Shown in pieces: positions 34,322 through 43,585 of a stretch of 64,000 nucleotides of DNA. The DNA comes from Bacteroidales bacterium (lineage in GTDB: Bacteria > Bacteroidota > Bacteroidia > Bacteroidales > UBA3663): contig JAFSKF010000034.1 in the NCBI GenBank assembly GCA_017449065.1, positions 1 through 64,000 of the forward strand, read 5' to 3'. Position 1 is the first letter of the stretch; each line of letters opens with the position of its first letter. The notes under the pieces are model-generated. The model was not told the DNA's origin. It did not search any database and saw only the letters and a list, made by a program, of their open reading frames with translations. Position numbers and translations under genes: made by a program.

Positions 34322-34972
34322 TTATTCAGCCGACTGAGGTTTCTCAGCCTTCTTGGCGCTGCCCGATTTGGGCGACATCATCAGAATCATGCGCTTGCCT
34401 TCCAGCACTGGCGGGAAACTGTCGGGCTTGCCGAAGTCTTCCAAATCGTTGGCAAAGCGGGCCAGCAGGGTAAGACCCTGATCCTTGAACACAATCTGAC
34501 GGCCTTTGAAGAAGACGTAGGCTTTCACCTTCGAACCTTCTTGCAGGAATTCCTTGGCATGACGGAGCTTGAACTCATAGTCGTGATCGTCGGTCTGCGG
34601 ACCGAATCGAATCTCCTTCACCACCATCTTGGCGCTGTTGGCCTTGGCTTCCTTGGCTTTTTTCTTCTGCTGGTAACAGAACTTCTGATAGTCCATCACC
34701 TTGCAGACAGGCGGAACTGCAGTCGGGCTGATCTCCACCAGATCGAGTTCCTGCTCTTCAGCTATACGCAAGGCCTCCTGGATGGTATAGATACCCATCT
34801 CGACGTTATCACCTACCAGACGCACTTCCTTGACGCCACGAATGGATTCGTTGATGCGGTGCTGATCTTTGTTGTTATTGTTCGTCGCAGCCGGACGAGG
34901 TCCCTTGTTCTGATTAGGGTTTGGTGATGGTTTGGGGCGATAGCCACCGTTTCCGTGAGGAGTAAATGCCAT
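34322..34972 (-). CDS. infC: Translation initiation factor IF-3
   Basis: 216 residues, longer than the roughly 180 of E. coli because of an N-terminal extension rich in Pro, Asn and Gly (about 1-35) and a short Lys/Ala-rich C-terminal tail. The core is standard: [59 protein letters not shown], and [20 protein letters not shown] with [14 protein letters not shown]-3 keeps ribosomal subunits apart and checks start codons. The start is an ATG, not the rare AUU used in E. coli. Confidence 0.95.
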   Translation of the reverse strand: MAFTPHGNGGYRPKPSPNPNQNKGPRPAATNNNNKDQHRINESIRGVKEVRLVGDNVEMGIYTIQEALRIAEEQELDLVEISPTAVPPVCKVMDYQKFCYQQKKKAKEAKANSAKMVVKEIRFGPQTDDHDYEFKLRHAKEFLQEGSKVKAYVFFKGRQIVFKDQGLTLLARFANDLEDFGKPDSFPPVLEGKRMILMMSPKSGSAKKAEKPQSAE

Positions 34973-35049
34973 TAACTAAATAGCTGTGTATATTATATAT
35001 TAATAATGTGATTTGCGATATGCCAACTTCGCAGCCGCTAAATCGGGGG

Positions 35050-35057
35050 CAAAGATA
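35050..35057 (-). promoter_or_regulatory. Likely internal promoter of infC
   Basis: The minus strand reads TATCTTTG at 35057-35050, about 78 bases before the infC ATG, which would let infC-rpmI-rplT be expressed apart from thrS. The box overlaps one arm (35057-35070) of an inverted repeat with 35100-35113. Confidence 0.55.
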
Positions 35058-35120
35058 AAGAGTTTTTTGCAATGTTAAACTTTTTTAAGTCTAAATTCAG
35101 CAAAAAACTCTTTATTTTTT

Positions 35121-35159
35121 AGCAAGTTTGGCATTTTTGCACGCCAAACTTGCTTTTTT
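35121..35159. terminator. 12-bp hairpin between thrS and infC
   Basis: AGCAAGTTTGGC (35121-35132) pairs with GCCAAACTTGCT (35143-35154). It lies just after the thrS stop. The T-tract TTTTTT is on the plus-strand side (35154-35159), so on the thrS strand it is a hairpin without a good U-tail and could instead be a leader or attenuation structure. Confidence 0.5.
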
Positions 35160-35180
35160 CAATACCTAAATGGCAAAATA

Positions 35181-37130
35181 TTAGTAACTTGAGTGCTCGA
35201 TCTGAGACTTTACCTCCTCGACCACACTTGCAGCAAACTCCTCGACAGGCACTTGTCCGCCTTCGCCACCGCCCTGCTTGCGGACACTGACTTTGCCTTC
35301 GGCCTGTTCCTTTTCGCCGACAATCAGCATGTAAGGAACTTTCTTCAGTTCGTTGTCGCGGATCTTGCGTCCGATCTTCTCGTTGCGGTCGTCCACATAG
35401 GCGCGGATTTCCTGCTGTTCGAGGGTCTTCTTCACCTGTTCGGCATACTCGTTGAAGCGTTCCGAAATCGGGAGGATTGCCACCTGATCGGGAGCCAGCC
35501 ACAAAGGCAGTTTGCCTGCGGTGTTTTCGAGCAATACGGCTACGAAACGTTCCAAGGAACCGAATGGAGCACGGTGAATCATCACGGGACGATGCTTTTG
35601 GTTGTCGGCTCCGGTATATTCCAGCTGGAAGCGTTCCGGCAGGTTGTAATCGACCTGAATGGTACCCAACTGCCAGCGGCGACCGATGGCATCCTTCACC
35701 ATGAAGTCGAGTTTCGGACCATAGAAAGCGGCCTCGCCATACTCGATGTGAGCCGGCAGATCCTTCTCCTTGCAGGCCTCGATGATAGCGGCCTCGGCTT
35801 TCTGCCAGTTCTCTTCGCTACCGATATACTTCTCGCGGTTCACTTTGTCGCGCAACGAGATCTGAGCCTCAAACTGCTTGAAGTCAAGTGCCTTGAAGAT
35901 GATCATGATGATATCGATGATCTTCAGGAACTCCTCCTTCACCTGATCAGGACGGCAGAAGAGGTGGGCATCGTCTTGGGTGAAGCAACGCACGCGGGTC
36001 AGACCGTGCAACTCGCCGGTCTGCTCATAGCGGTAAACGGTACCGAACTCTGCCAGACGCAATGGGAGATCGCGATAAGAACGCGGAGAGGTCTTATAGA
36101 TCTCGCAGTGGTGAGGACAGTTCATCGGCTTCAGCATATAAAGCTCGTCGGGATCTGGCGTGGAAATAGGCTGGAACGAATCCTTGCCGTACTTGGCCCA
36201 GTGACCGGAAGTAACGTACAGGTTCTTGTTGCCGATGTTCGGCGTGATGACCTGCACATAACCGTAACGCTTCTGGATCTTGGTAAGATATTCCTGCAAG
36301 CGGTTGCGGAGAGCGGCACCCTTTGGGAGCCACAAAGGCAGACCTGGACCTACGTTGGTGCTGAATGCAAACAGTTCCATCTCTTTGCCGATCTTGCGGT
36401 GATCGCGCTTCTTGGCTTCTTCCAGCAAAGTCAGATACTCGTCGAGCATCGACTGCTTTGGGAAGGCAATACCATAAACGCGGTTCATCTGCGGGTTCTT
36501 GTCGTTGCCGCGCCAGAAGGCGCCGGCTACGCTCAACACCTTGACTGCCTTGATGGCACCGGTGTTGGGAAGATGAGGACCGCGGCAAAGGTCGGTGAAG
36601 TTACCCTGTGTGTAGGTGGAGATCTTTCCGTCTTCGAGTTCGGAAATCAGCTCGCACTTGAATGTCTGACCCTTGGCCTTGAAGGCTTCGAGCACTTCTG
36701 CCTTAGGTACATCGGTGCGGACGATGTTCTCTTTCTTACGTGCCAGCTCGATCATTTTCTTCTCGATGGCAGGGAAGTCGGCCTCCTTGATGTTTTCGCC
36801 GTTGGCAGGCACTACATCATAGTAGAAACCGTTTTCGATGGCAGGACCGATACCGAACTGGATGCCGGGATAGAGTTCCTGCAGGGCCTCGGCGAGCAAG
36901 TGTGCCGAAGAATGCCAGAAAGCATGCTTGCCTTCGGGACTGTCCCACTTGAAGAACTCGATGGTGGCATCGGCCGTAATAGGACGAGTCAGATCGTACA
37001 TTTCGTCGCCTACTTTAGCGACAAGCACATCCTGTGCAAAACGAGGGCTGATGGACTCAGCCACTTGAAGCGGCGTCACGCCGTCTTCGAATTCCTTGAC
37101 AGTCTGGTCAGGAAAAGTGATTTTGGTCAT
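35181..37130 (-). CDS. thrS: Threonyl-tRNA synthetase
   Basis: 649 residues, normal length. It has an N-terminal TGS domain (1-62), the second editing domain with [24 protein letters not shown], the class II core with motif 2 [20 protein letters not shown], the zinc-site cysteine in [13 protein letters not shown], and motif 3 [13 protein letters not shown]. The C-terminal anticodon-binding domain starts [16 protein letters not shown]. It charges tRNA-Thr and starts the thrS-infC-rpmI-rplT group. A structured leader lies upstream at 37168-37217. Confidence 0.97.
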   Translation of the reverse strand: MTKITFPDQTVKEFEDGVTPLQVAESISPRFAQDVLVAKVGDEMYDLTRPITADATIEFFKWDSPEGKHAFWHSSAHLLAEALQELYPGIQFGIGPAIENGFYYDVVPANGENIKEADFPAIEKKMIELARKKENIVRTDVPKAEVLEAFKAKGQTFKCELISELEDGKISTYTQGNFTDLCRGPHLPNTGAIKAVKVLSVAGAFWRGNDKNPQMNRVYGIAFPKQSMLDEYLTLLEEAKKRDHRKIGKEMELFAFSTNVGPGLPLWLPKGAALRNRLQEYLTKIQKRYGYVQVITPNIGNKNLYVTSGHWAKYGKDSFQPISTPDPDELYMLKPMNCPHHCEIYKTSPRSYRDLPLRLAEFGTVYRYEQTGELHGLTRVRCFTQDDAHLFCRPDQVKEEFLKIIDIIMIIFKALDFKQFEAQISLRDKVNREKYIGSEENWQKAEAAIIEACKEKDLPAHIEYGEAAFYGPKLDFMVKDAIGRRWQLGTIQVDYNLPERFQLEYTGADNQKHRPVMIHRAPFGSLERFVAVLLENTAGKLPLWLAPDQVAILPISERFNEYAEQVKKTLEQQEIRAYVDDRNEKIGRKIRDNELKKVPYMLIVGEKEQAEGKVSVRKQGGGEGGQVPVEEFAASVVEEVKSQIEHSSY

Positions 37131-37167
37131 TGAATTACAAATTTCAATTTATTGTTAATATTGTGCC

Positions 37168-37217
37168 TCGGCTGAGCCCCCAATCACTACTTGGGGGTGA
37201 TTCAGCTTCGGCGTTTG
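37168..37217 (-). promoter_or_regulatory. Structured leader upstream of thrS
   Basis: CCCCCAA (37177-37183) pairs with TTGGGGG (37191-37197); outside it GCTGA (37171-37175) pairs with TCAGC (37202-37206), and GCC/GGC pairs may extend the stem. It lies about 40 bases before the thrS ATG and could be a terminator of the preceding gene or a control hairpin for thrS. No U-tract follows it, which favours a leader role. Confidence 0.45.
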
Positions 37218-37286
37218 GGTTGTTACTTTCAGCTATGAAGGGGAGTTAAAAGGGAGAATAAAGGGAGATAAAAGGTTTCTCTACTC

Positions 37287-39224
37287 TTAACTTAAGAATG
37301 GGATCTTAACGATATCGTACTTGTGCAAGAAGTAGCAAGCAACAGCAGCCACTGCCAAGATAATTACCAGCCAGATGAGGCACTTTTTCCAAAGAGGCAT
37401 CTTGTCGGCAAACGGATCTTTGGTCACCGTTTTCGGATACTTGGCCTCTTGGCTCAAAGTTGCACCGAATGGGATGTTGATCTTCGCCATGGCGTTGACA
37501 GCCCAACCGTTGGCATTGAGCACCGGAGCCAGATTACGGCGACGGAGTTTCAGCCAAGCCAGGAACATCGAAGGACCGGAAATGAGGATGATGATACCGC
37601 AGATAACGGCCAGAATCAGCAGGCAGGACTTCCACCACGCCAATCCGATAAACACCTTCGTGATACCGCTGATGATGGCAACCAAAGCCGATGCCAACAT
37701 ACCTACAGCCATACCGATGGCAGCAAAGATACCGGCATACTTGGCGATGTCGAACGAGCTGACAGATTTGCCGGTTTCCTTGGCTGTTTCAGGAGCCGTT
37801 GACTTAACCGCTTCGGTCTTCTCGTTAATTCCCTTGGATGCTTCGTCCATCACAGCTGCGTCCTTCTCAGCCGCAAATTTCTCGATCTGATCGGAAATCA
37901 TCTTGCCCATCTTCTTGTAAGGGCTCCACATGGCCTGCTTGATGCTGATCGGGTTGTCGATGATGCTGGTTACACGAGCCTCGAAGTCGTTGCCTTGACG
38001 ATCGTAGAAGATACAGTTCTTACCTACATAGATATCGTCCACATCGCCCAAAGTCATGGCTGCAATGATATTGTAGCTTTCGTTGCGGACACGACTAACG
38101 CAAGCGCAAGTCACCAGATACATATTGCTCTTAGGAGCCTGTGCGGCAATGGCACCGGCATCGGCCACCTTGACGCAGAGGTCGCAGGAACGCTGGTCGA
38201 TGAGCAGGGTACCAGCCTGGAAAATTGCTTTCTTGCGGCTATAGAAATCCTGCAGCGTTACGTAGTTCTTCAGCAAAGTATAGTAGTCGCGGGTCAGGTG
38301 CAAGAGCTTATCGACTAACTGAACGCCTTTCGACTCCTCGTCCAACGGAATGTCGGCTTCGGTGATGGTGATGCTGGCCTGATAGTCGCGGAAGGCTTTG
38401 ATCTTGGCGCCGATCTCGTTCCAGTCGGCCTCGGTCAGTTCCTTGGCTTTCGGATCGAGAATGCCGCGAATCACCTCGAACTGAGCAGCCCAAGCCGGGT
38501 TGATAGCAGCCTTCAAATCAAGGGTATCCTTGCCATCCACACGGGCAATCGGATAGCTGGCAATCTCATCCATCTTGGCAGTCAGGTTCTCGGCACTGAT
38601 GGCCTGAATTTGGGCTACCTGCACATCTAAGCTGGCAGTACTTTCGGTTGAGAACTGAGAGAGTTTGCCGCGCATGAAGTAATCCTTCACCTTGGCATCA
38701 AGGGCATTGTAAGCAGCCTCAACGGCATCGGTCTGATCGCCGAACGGAGCCTCGATGGCAGCACTCTTGTCGATGGCAGCGAGAGCAGCCTCCAACTTGG
38801 CCTGCAGAACTGCCTTCAAACTGCTGGAACTGTCGGCGAGACTGATTTCCTTGGCATCGGTCTTGTTGAGATTCTTCAGGATGCCCACAGCGGCATCGTA
38901 CAAAGCCTTGCCGTCGGGATTATCCTGATTCAGGTCGCTCAACTGCAAGGTGTCGGTTCCTTCCAGAATCAGGTCCTTATTCTTCAAAACGCTGGTCAGC
39001 CACTTGGATACTTCGATTACCTCGTCCACGTGGATGGCACCATCGTTGTTGGTGTCCATATATTTCAGCGATGCCTCGTCGATCTCAAGTCCCTGCGTCG
39101 GACAGCTGAGAACGGTCCACATCTTCTTGTCTAACTCTGCCAAGTGCGCGATATCCTCGCCACTGGTAACCTGCACACGGGTGATGCCTCCGATACGGCT
39201 AAAGCTCCACTTGTAGTTTGCCAT
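37287..39224 (-). CDS. EF-hand membrane protein of unknown function
   Basis: 645 residues with no signal peptide. A clear EF-hand loop DTNNDGAIHVDE lies near residue 55, preceded by LKYM, so calcium binding is likely. Residues 100-450 are mostly helical and alanine-rich, with several coiled stretches and a Cys pair in SCDLCVKVADAG. Three hydrophobic stretches occupy the C-terminal third (YAGIFAAIGMAVGMLASALV; SCLLILAVICGIIILISGP; CLIWLVIILAVAAVACYF). I do not recognise a family. Most of the protein would be cytoplasmic with a C-terminal membrane anchor. It lies upstream of thrS with its own likely -7 box TAAATTTG at 39290-39283. Confidence 0.65.
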   Translation of the reverse strand: MANYKWSFSRIGGITRVQVTSGEDIAHLAELDKKMWTVLSCPTQGLEIDEASLKYMDTNNDGAIHVDEVIEVSKWLTSVLKNKDLILEGTDTLQLSDLNQDNPDGKALYDAAVGILKNLNKTDAKEISLADSSSSLKAVLQAKLEAALAAIDKSAAIEAPFGDQTDAVEAAYNALDAKVKDYFMRGKLSQFSTESTASLDVQVAQIQAISAENLTAKMDEIASYPIARVDGKDTLDLKAAINPAWAAQFEVIRGILDPKAKELTEADWNEIGAKIKAFRDYQASITITEADIPLDEESKGVQLVDKLLHLTRDYYTLLKNYVTLQDFYSRKKAIFQAGTLLIDQRSCDLCVKVADAGAIAAQAPKSNMYLVTCACVSRVRNESYNIIAAMTLGDVDDIYVGKNCIFYDRQGNDFEARVTSIIDNPISIKQAMWSPYKKMGKMISDQIEKFAAEKDAAVMDEASKGINEKTEAVKSTAPETAKETGKSVSSFDIAKYAGIFAAIGMAVGMLASALVAIISGITKVFIGLAWWKSCLLILAVICGIIILISGPSMFLAWLKLRRRNLAPVLNANGWAVNAMAKINIPFGATLSQEAKYPKTVTKDPFADKMPLWKKCLIWLVIILAVAAVACYFLHKYDIVKIPFLS

Positions 39225-39391
39225 GGTTCTTTGTTTTAATTTGTTTATAGTTTTTTTATGATTTGTCTTCTTTAAAACTGCGCAAATTTACACTTTTTTA
39301 TTTAAAAGGATAAAAAATTGGGCAAAAAAGTGAAGAAATCCAGTCGATTTTACACTTTTTCGCCCAAAAATCAGGGATGCAGGTTATATTC

Positions 39392-40648
39392 TTACAGAGT
39401 AAACGCCTGCTTGATGGCATCCACGTAATCGAGTTTCTCCCAAGTGAAAAGCTCGACCTCCTTCATCAGCGGTTCTGTCTGATAGCGGCTGGTGAACGTC
39501 TTAGTGACGGTCTGGCACGGACGTCCGAAGTGTCCGTAGGCTGCCGTTTCGCGATAGATCGGATTGCGCAGCTTCAGTCGGCGCTCGATAGCGTATGGCG
39601 TCATGTCGAAGATGCGGGCAACACGCTCGGAAATGGCGGCATCGCTTAGGTTCACCTTGGCGGTACCATAAGTATTCACGTAAAGACTTACCGGCTGGGC
39701 AATACCAATGGCGTATGCCACCTGCACTAAAGCCTGATCGGCCACGCCCGCAGCCACAAGGTTTTTGGCTATGTGACGTGCTGCATAGGCTGCCGAGCGA
39801 TCGACCTTCGACGGGTCCTTGCCCGAGAAAGCGCCTCCGCCGTGGGCACCGCGCCCTCCGTAGGTATCAACGATGATCTTACGTCCTGTGAGACCCGTAT
39901 CGCCATGAGGACCGCCGATCACGAATTTGCCGGTCGGGTTCACATGGAAGATAATCTGGTCGTCGAACAAAGCCTGCTCGGACGCATCCAGTCTTTTCAG
40001 TACACGAGGCAGCAAAATTTCCCTCACGTCGGCGCCAATCTTTGCCTGCATCGCCTCATCGGTATCGAACTCATCGTGCTGCGTGCTGAGCACGATGGTG
40101 TGAACACGCACCGGATGGTTCTGCTCATCATATTCGATCGTCACCTGACTCTTGGCATCCGGACGCAGGTAAGGCATGAGATTCCTCTCTTTGCGGATCT
40201 TGGCCAGTTCGATCATCAGGAGCTGGGCAATCTCCAACGTGAGCGGCATATAGTTGTGGCTCTCGTTGGTGGCGTAGCCGAACATCATGCCCTGGTCGCC
40301 GGCCCCCTGCTGCTCTTCTTCGGCACGATCGACGCCCCGGTTGATGTCGTCGCTCTGCTCGTGAATGGCGCTGAACACGCCACACGAATCTCCGTCGAAT
40401 TTATATTCTGCCTTCGTGTAACCGATGTGGTTGATCACTTCGCGGGTGGTGTTGAGCAGGTCAACGTATGCCTGGCTCTTCACTTCTCCTGCCAATACCA
40501 CCTGACCGGTGGTTACCAAAGTCTCGCAGGCCACTTTGCTCTGTGGATCCTGTGCCAGAAACTGGTCGAGAATAGCGTCGCTGATCTGATCGGCGACTTT
40601 GTCTGGATGTCCTTCACTCACGGACTCCGAGGTAAATAAGTAGTTCAT
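39392..40648 (-). CDS. metK: S-adenosylmethionine synthetase
   Basis: 418 residues; makes S-adenosylmethionine from methionine and ATP in the cytoplasm. Landmarks are [20 protein letters not shown], the hexapeptide region [12 protein letters not shown], and the [19 protein letters not shown] loop holding the catalytic lysine. It is somewhat longer than the roughly 385 of E. coli because of insertions, as is normal for Bacteroidetes. Its leader contains an unusual 26-bp direct repeat (40655-40709). No known SAM riboswitch pattern was seen there by eye. Confidence 0.96.
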   Translation of the reverse strand: MNYLFTSESVSEGHPDKVADQISDAILDQFLAQDPQSKVACETLVTTGQVVLAGEVKSQAYVDLLNTTREVINHIGYTKAEYKFDGDSCGVFSAIHEQSDDINRGVDRAEEEQQGAGDQGMMFGYATNESHNYMPLTLEIAQLLMIELAKIRKERNLMPYLRPDAKSQVTIEYDEQNHPVRVHTIVLSTQHDEFDTDEAMQAKIGADVREILLPRVLKRLDASEQALFDDQIIFHVNPTGKFVIGGPHGDTGLTGRKIIVDTYGGRGAHGGGAFSGKDPSKVDRSAAYAARHIAKNLVAAGVADQALVQVAYAIGIAQPVSLYVNTYGTAKVNLSDAAISERVARIFDMTPYAIERRLKLRNPIYRETAAYGHFGRPCQTVTKTFTSRYQTEPLMKEVELFTWEKLDYVDAIKQAFTL

Positions 40649-40654
40649 GTGCTA

Positions 40655-40709
40655 CAACTTTTTAGATGGTTGTCAATCATCGGCAACTTTTGAAATGGTT
40701 ACCAATCAT
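40655..40709. repeat. Two 26-bp direct repeats in the metK leader
   Basis: 40655-40680 and 40684-40709 agree at 22 of 26 bases, both starting CAACTTTT and ending CAATCAT, separated by CGG. They sit between the metK promoter and its ATG, the nearer one just 6 bases before the start codon. Tandem repeats at this place suggest binding sites for a regulator or RNA structures. Confidence 0.7.
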
Positions 40710-40755
40710 TGTAGAATAAAAATTAACTCACACGCTTTTTCAGCAAAAGCGGACG

Positions 40756-40763
40756 CAAAGATA
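40756..40763 (-). promoter_or_regulatory. -7 box of metK
   Basis: The minus strand reads TATCTTTG at 40763-40756. Transcription would begin near 40749, giving a leader of about 100 bases that contains the two repeats. Confidence 0.6.
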
Positions 40764-40786
40764 AGTAAAAATTTCGGAACGCCGGA

Positions 40787-42136
40787 TTATTTCCGACTAA
40801 AAAGTTCAAAAACGCCCAAACCGTTAAGGAATATGAGCAAAATGCAAAGTGGGGCTATAAAACGAACTGCCATCAGGAATGGCTTGTAATACCAGACCGT
40901 CTTGCCGTCCTGCCGGAAATTGTTGACGTTGTCGCGCAGCAGTTTCTTGTCCATCACCCAGCCCACGAAGATCGCCATCAGAGTGGCCGAGAAAGGCATG
41001 ATGATATTGGCTGTGGTCTTGTCGAACAGATCGAAGACAATCATGCCGCCGATGCTGAGCGAATCGGAGAAATCGGGGCAGAACGAAAGCGCACACAAGA
41101 TGCTGAGCAGCCAACCGATGGTGGTAGCCACCAGCACGGCTTTCTTGCGGCTCATGTGGAATTCCTCCTGCAGAATCGCTGTGGGTGTCTCCAGCATCGA
41201 CAGACTGGAAGTCAGGGCTGCCACCACCAGCAAAAGGAAGAAAGCGAAACACCAGAGCATACCGCCAGGCATCTGCTGGAACACGTCGGGCAAGGTGACA
41301 AAGGCCAAGCCGGGGCCCTGGTCGGGCTGCACCTGAAACGCGAAACAGGCGGGGAATATAATAATGCCCGACAGAATGGCGAACAGCGTATCGAGCAGCG
41401 TGATGGTGAGTGCAGATCGCCCTAATTTGGTGCTATTGGGCAAATACGAACCATAGGTGAGCAGGCAGCAGATGCCTACGGAAATCGAGAAGAAAGACTG
41501 GCCCAAGGCCGACACGATCACCATGGCATCGATTTTCGAGAAATCCGGGTAGAACAGGAACTCCAATCCGGCGCGGGCGTTATCGAGCGACAAGGAATTG
41601 ATACACAAAACTACCAGCATGACGGCCAGCAGAGGCATCAGGATATTAGAGGCGCGTTCGATGCCTTTGCGGACACCGCCCAAAAGAATGGCACCGTTGA
41701 TGCAGAAGAAAAGGGTCATCCACAGAAGCGGCCCCCACAAACTGCTGCTGAACGCAGCGAAATCGGGCACGCTTCCGAGCGCAGCATGAGTCGTATAGCA
41801 TAAAGTCCAACCGGCCACAACGCCATAGAACGCAACAATCAGGATCATGCAGAAGGCACCCAAATAACCCAACAGATACCAATGGGTGCCGGGAGCCAGT
41901 TTGCGGAACGCGCCGGTCGGATTCTGATGCGTAGCCCTACCCAGCACCAGCTCGGCCAAAAGCAGGGGCGTGCCCAACAGCAAAACGCAAGCCAGATAGA
42001 CCAACAGGAAAGCGGCACCGCCGTGACTGCCTGTCTCGTAGGGGAAACGCCAGACATTGCCCAAGCCTACGGCTGAGCCGACAGCGGCGAAAACACCGCC
42101 AAGTTTCGTGGCAAAAAGAGCTCGTTCGGTTGTCAT
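40787..42136 (-). CDS. Sodium:neurotransmitter symporter family transporter (NSS), copy 1
   Basis: 449 residues with 11-12 membrane segments. The first segment carries the NSS signature GSAVGLGNVWRFPYETGSHGGAAF, where unwound residues bind sodium and substrate. Bacterial members import amino acids such as leucine or tryptophan with sodium. The second gene, 44 bases upstream, is a paralogue of nearly equal length, and the two are probably co-transcribed. Substrate cannot be told from sequence. Its stop lies near the metK promoter. Confidence 0.88.
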   Translation of the reverse strand: MTTERALFATKLGGVFAAVGSAVGLGNVWRFPYETGSHGGAAFLLVYLACVLLLGTPLLLAELVLGRATHQNPTGAFRKLAPGTHWYLLGYLGAFCMILIVAFYGVVAGWTLCYTTHAALGSVPDFAAFSSSLWGPLLWMTLFFCINGAILLGGVRKGIERASNILMPLLAVMLVVLCINSLSLDNARAGLEFLFYPDFSKIDAMVIVSALGQSFFSISVGICCLLTYGSYLPNSTKLGRSALTITLLDTLFAILSGIIIFPACFAFQVQPDQGPGLAFVTLPDVFQQMPGGMLWCFAFFLLLVVAALTSSLSMLETPTAILQEEFHMSRKKAVLVATTIGWLLSILCALSFCPDFSDSLSIGGMIVFDLFDKTTANIIMPFSATLMAIFVGWVMDKKLLRDNVNNFRQDGKTVWYYKPFLMAVRFIAPLCILLIFLNGLGVFELFSRK

Positions 42137-42180
42137 AGTTTAACTCTGATTACTCTGATTATTCCGAGTACTCTGAGTGA

Positions 42181-43527
42181 TTAAATCACCCCAATACCGC
42201 TAAGGAAAATCACCAGAATGCCCAAGGGCGCCACAATGCGGAGCAGCCAGAGCAAAGGTCGCAGATACCAGCCGGAATCGGTCTTCCAGTTGGTGACGGC
42301 ATTGTGAATAATGTCGCGATCGAGCCACCAACCCACAAACAGAGAGGTCAGCAAGGCGCAGATCGGCATCATGTAGCGCGAAGTCAGGTGGTCGAGGAAG
42401 TCGAAGATAACATCGTGATCGGGCGTACCCACTTTAGGCAACGAAAGCGTGAAATCGCTCCAAATGCCCAACGAAAGCGAGCAGACGATGCCCAATCCCA
42501 TGGCCCAAAGGCAACTGTAGATGACGGCACTCCGCCGCGAAATATGAAACTCTTCCTCCATGAACGAAATCGGCACCTCGAAAATGCTGATGCACGAAGT
42601 GAGCCCCGCCAATGTAATCAGCAGGAAGAACATAACCGCCAACAAGTGGCCGCCGGGCATCTGCGAAAACACCTCAGGCAAAGTGACAAACACCAAACCG
42701 GAACCTTGCCCGGGTTCGATGCCATAAGAAAAACAAGCGGGAAAGATAACGATGCCTGCCAGCACGGCAATCACTGTATCGAGCGTAGCCACCGACAGCG
42801 CGGTTTTGCCGATCTTGGTATTATCGCCCAAATAACTGCCATAGGCCAGCAAAATACCCATTGCTACCGACAACGAGAAGAAAGCCTGTCCGATGGCATC
42901 GATCCAGGTCTGTCCCGTCACCTTACTGAAATCGGGCACAAACAGGAACTCCATGCCAGTCTTGAAGCCGTCGAGGAAGAAACTGTTCACCACCAGGATA
43001 ACCAGAAGCAAAGCCAATACTGGCATCATGATGTTCGAAGCACGCTCAATGCCTTTCTGCACACCGCCCAGCAGAATGAAAGCATTCAAAAGGATGGCTA
43101 ACAGCGTCCAGAACAAAGGTGCATAGGTATCGCTGACAAAAGTGCTGAAATCGTTGACCCCCAGATCGCCCACAATGGCAAGCGCCGTATAGCGAAGCGT
43201 CCACCCTGAAAGCACCACATAGAAGCCGAGAATAAGAATGGCCACCAGCAAGCCTAACACACCCACCCAATGCCATTTTGTGCCGGGAGCCACCAGCTTG
43301 AAAGCACCCACCACGTTGCGATGGGCGGAACGGCCGATGGTAAATTCCGCAATCATCAGCGGAACACCCAGACAAAGCACGCTAAGCACGTAAATCAGCA
43401 GGAAGGCGGCTCCGCCATCCTGCCCGGTAATATAAGGGAATCGCCAGATGTTTCCGAATCCGACGGCCGATCCTACGGTTGCTGCGATGCCGCCCAAACG
43501 GGTGGCGAAAGTTGCTCTATTGCCCAT
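42181..43527 (-). CDS. Sodium:neurotransmitter symporter family transporter (NSS), copy 2
   Basis: 448 residues, same plan as its neighbour: GSAVGFGNIWRFPYITGQDGGAAFL in the first segment, the phrase SNIMMPVLALLLVILVVNS and a C-terminal region PLLWLLRIVAPLGILVIF. The two copies share many segments but differ throughout, so the duplication is old. Divergent substrates (different amino acids) are plausible. Confidence 0.88.
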   Translation of the reverse strand: MGNRATFATRLGGIAATVGSAVGFGNIWRFPYITGQDGGAAFLLIYVLSVLCLGVPLMIAEFTIGRSAHRNVVGAFKLVAPGTKWHWVGVLGLLVAILILGFYVVLSGWTLRYTALAIVGDLGVNDFSTFVSDTYAPLFWTLLAILLNAFILLGGVQKGIERASNIMMPVLALLLVILVVNSFFLDGFKTGMEFLFVPDFSKVTGQTWIDAIGQAFFSLSVAMGILLAYGSYLGDNTKIGKTALSVATLDTVIAVLAGIVIFPACFSYGIEPGQGSGLVFVTLPEVFSQMPGGHLLAVMFFLLITLAGLTSCISIFEVPISFMEEEFHISRRSAVIYSCLWAMGLGIVCSLSLGIWSDFTLSLPKVGTPDHDVIFDFLDHLTSRYMMPICALLTSLFVGWWLDRDIIHNAVTNWKTDSGWYLRPLLWLLRIVAPLGILVIFLSGIGVI

Positions 43528-43546
43528 ATTTCAACAAAATATGGCG

Positions 43547-43578
43547 CAAAGATACCATTTTTTCAGGAAACCGCCAAA
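43547..43578 (-). promoter_or_regulatory. Promoter of the NSS gene pair
   Basis: On the minus strand TTTG (43578-43575), 20 bases, TATCTTTG (43554-43547), an ideal Bacteroidetes promoter 20 bases before the ATG at 43527. Confidence 0.7.
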
Positions 43579-43585
43579 TATTTGG

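Noticed and set aside
35193..37133. A 646-codon plus-strand open frame opposite thrS
   Set aside because: It is a shadow of the well-conserved thrS gene, a result of codon bias; its translation has no recognisable family motifs.
40649..40790. SAM riboswitch in the metK leader
   Set aside because: I could not find the stems and conserved core of any SAM riboswitch I know; only the 26-bp repeats stand out.
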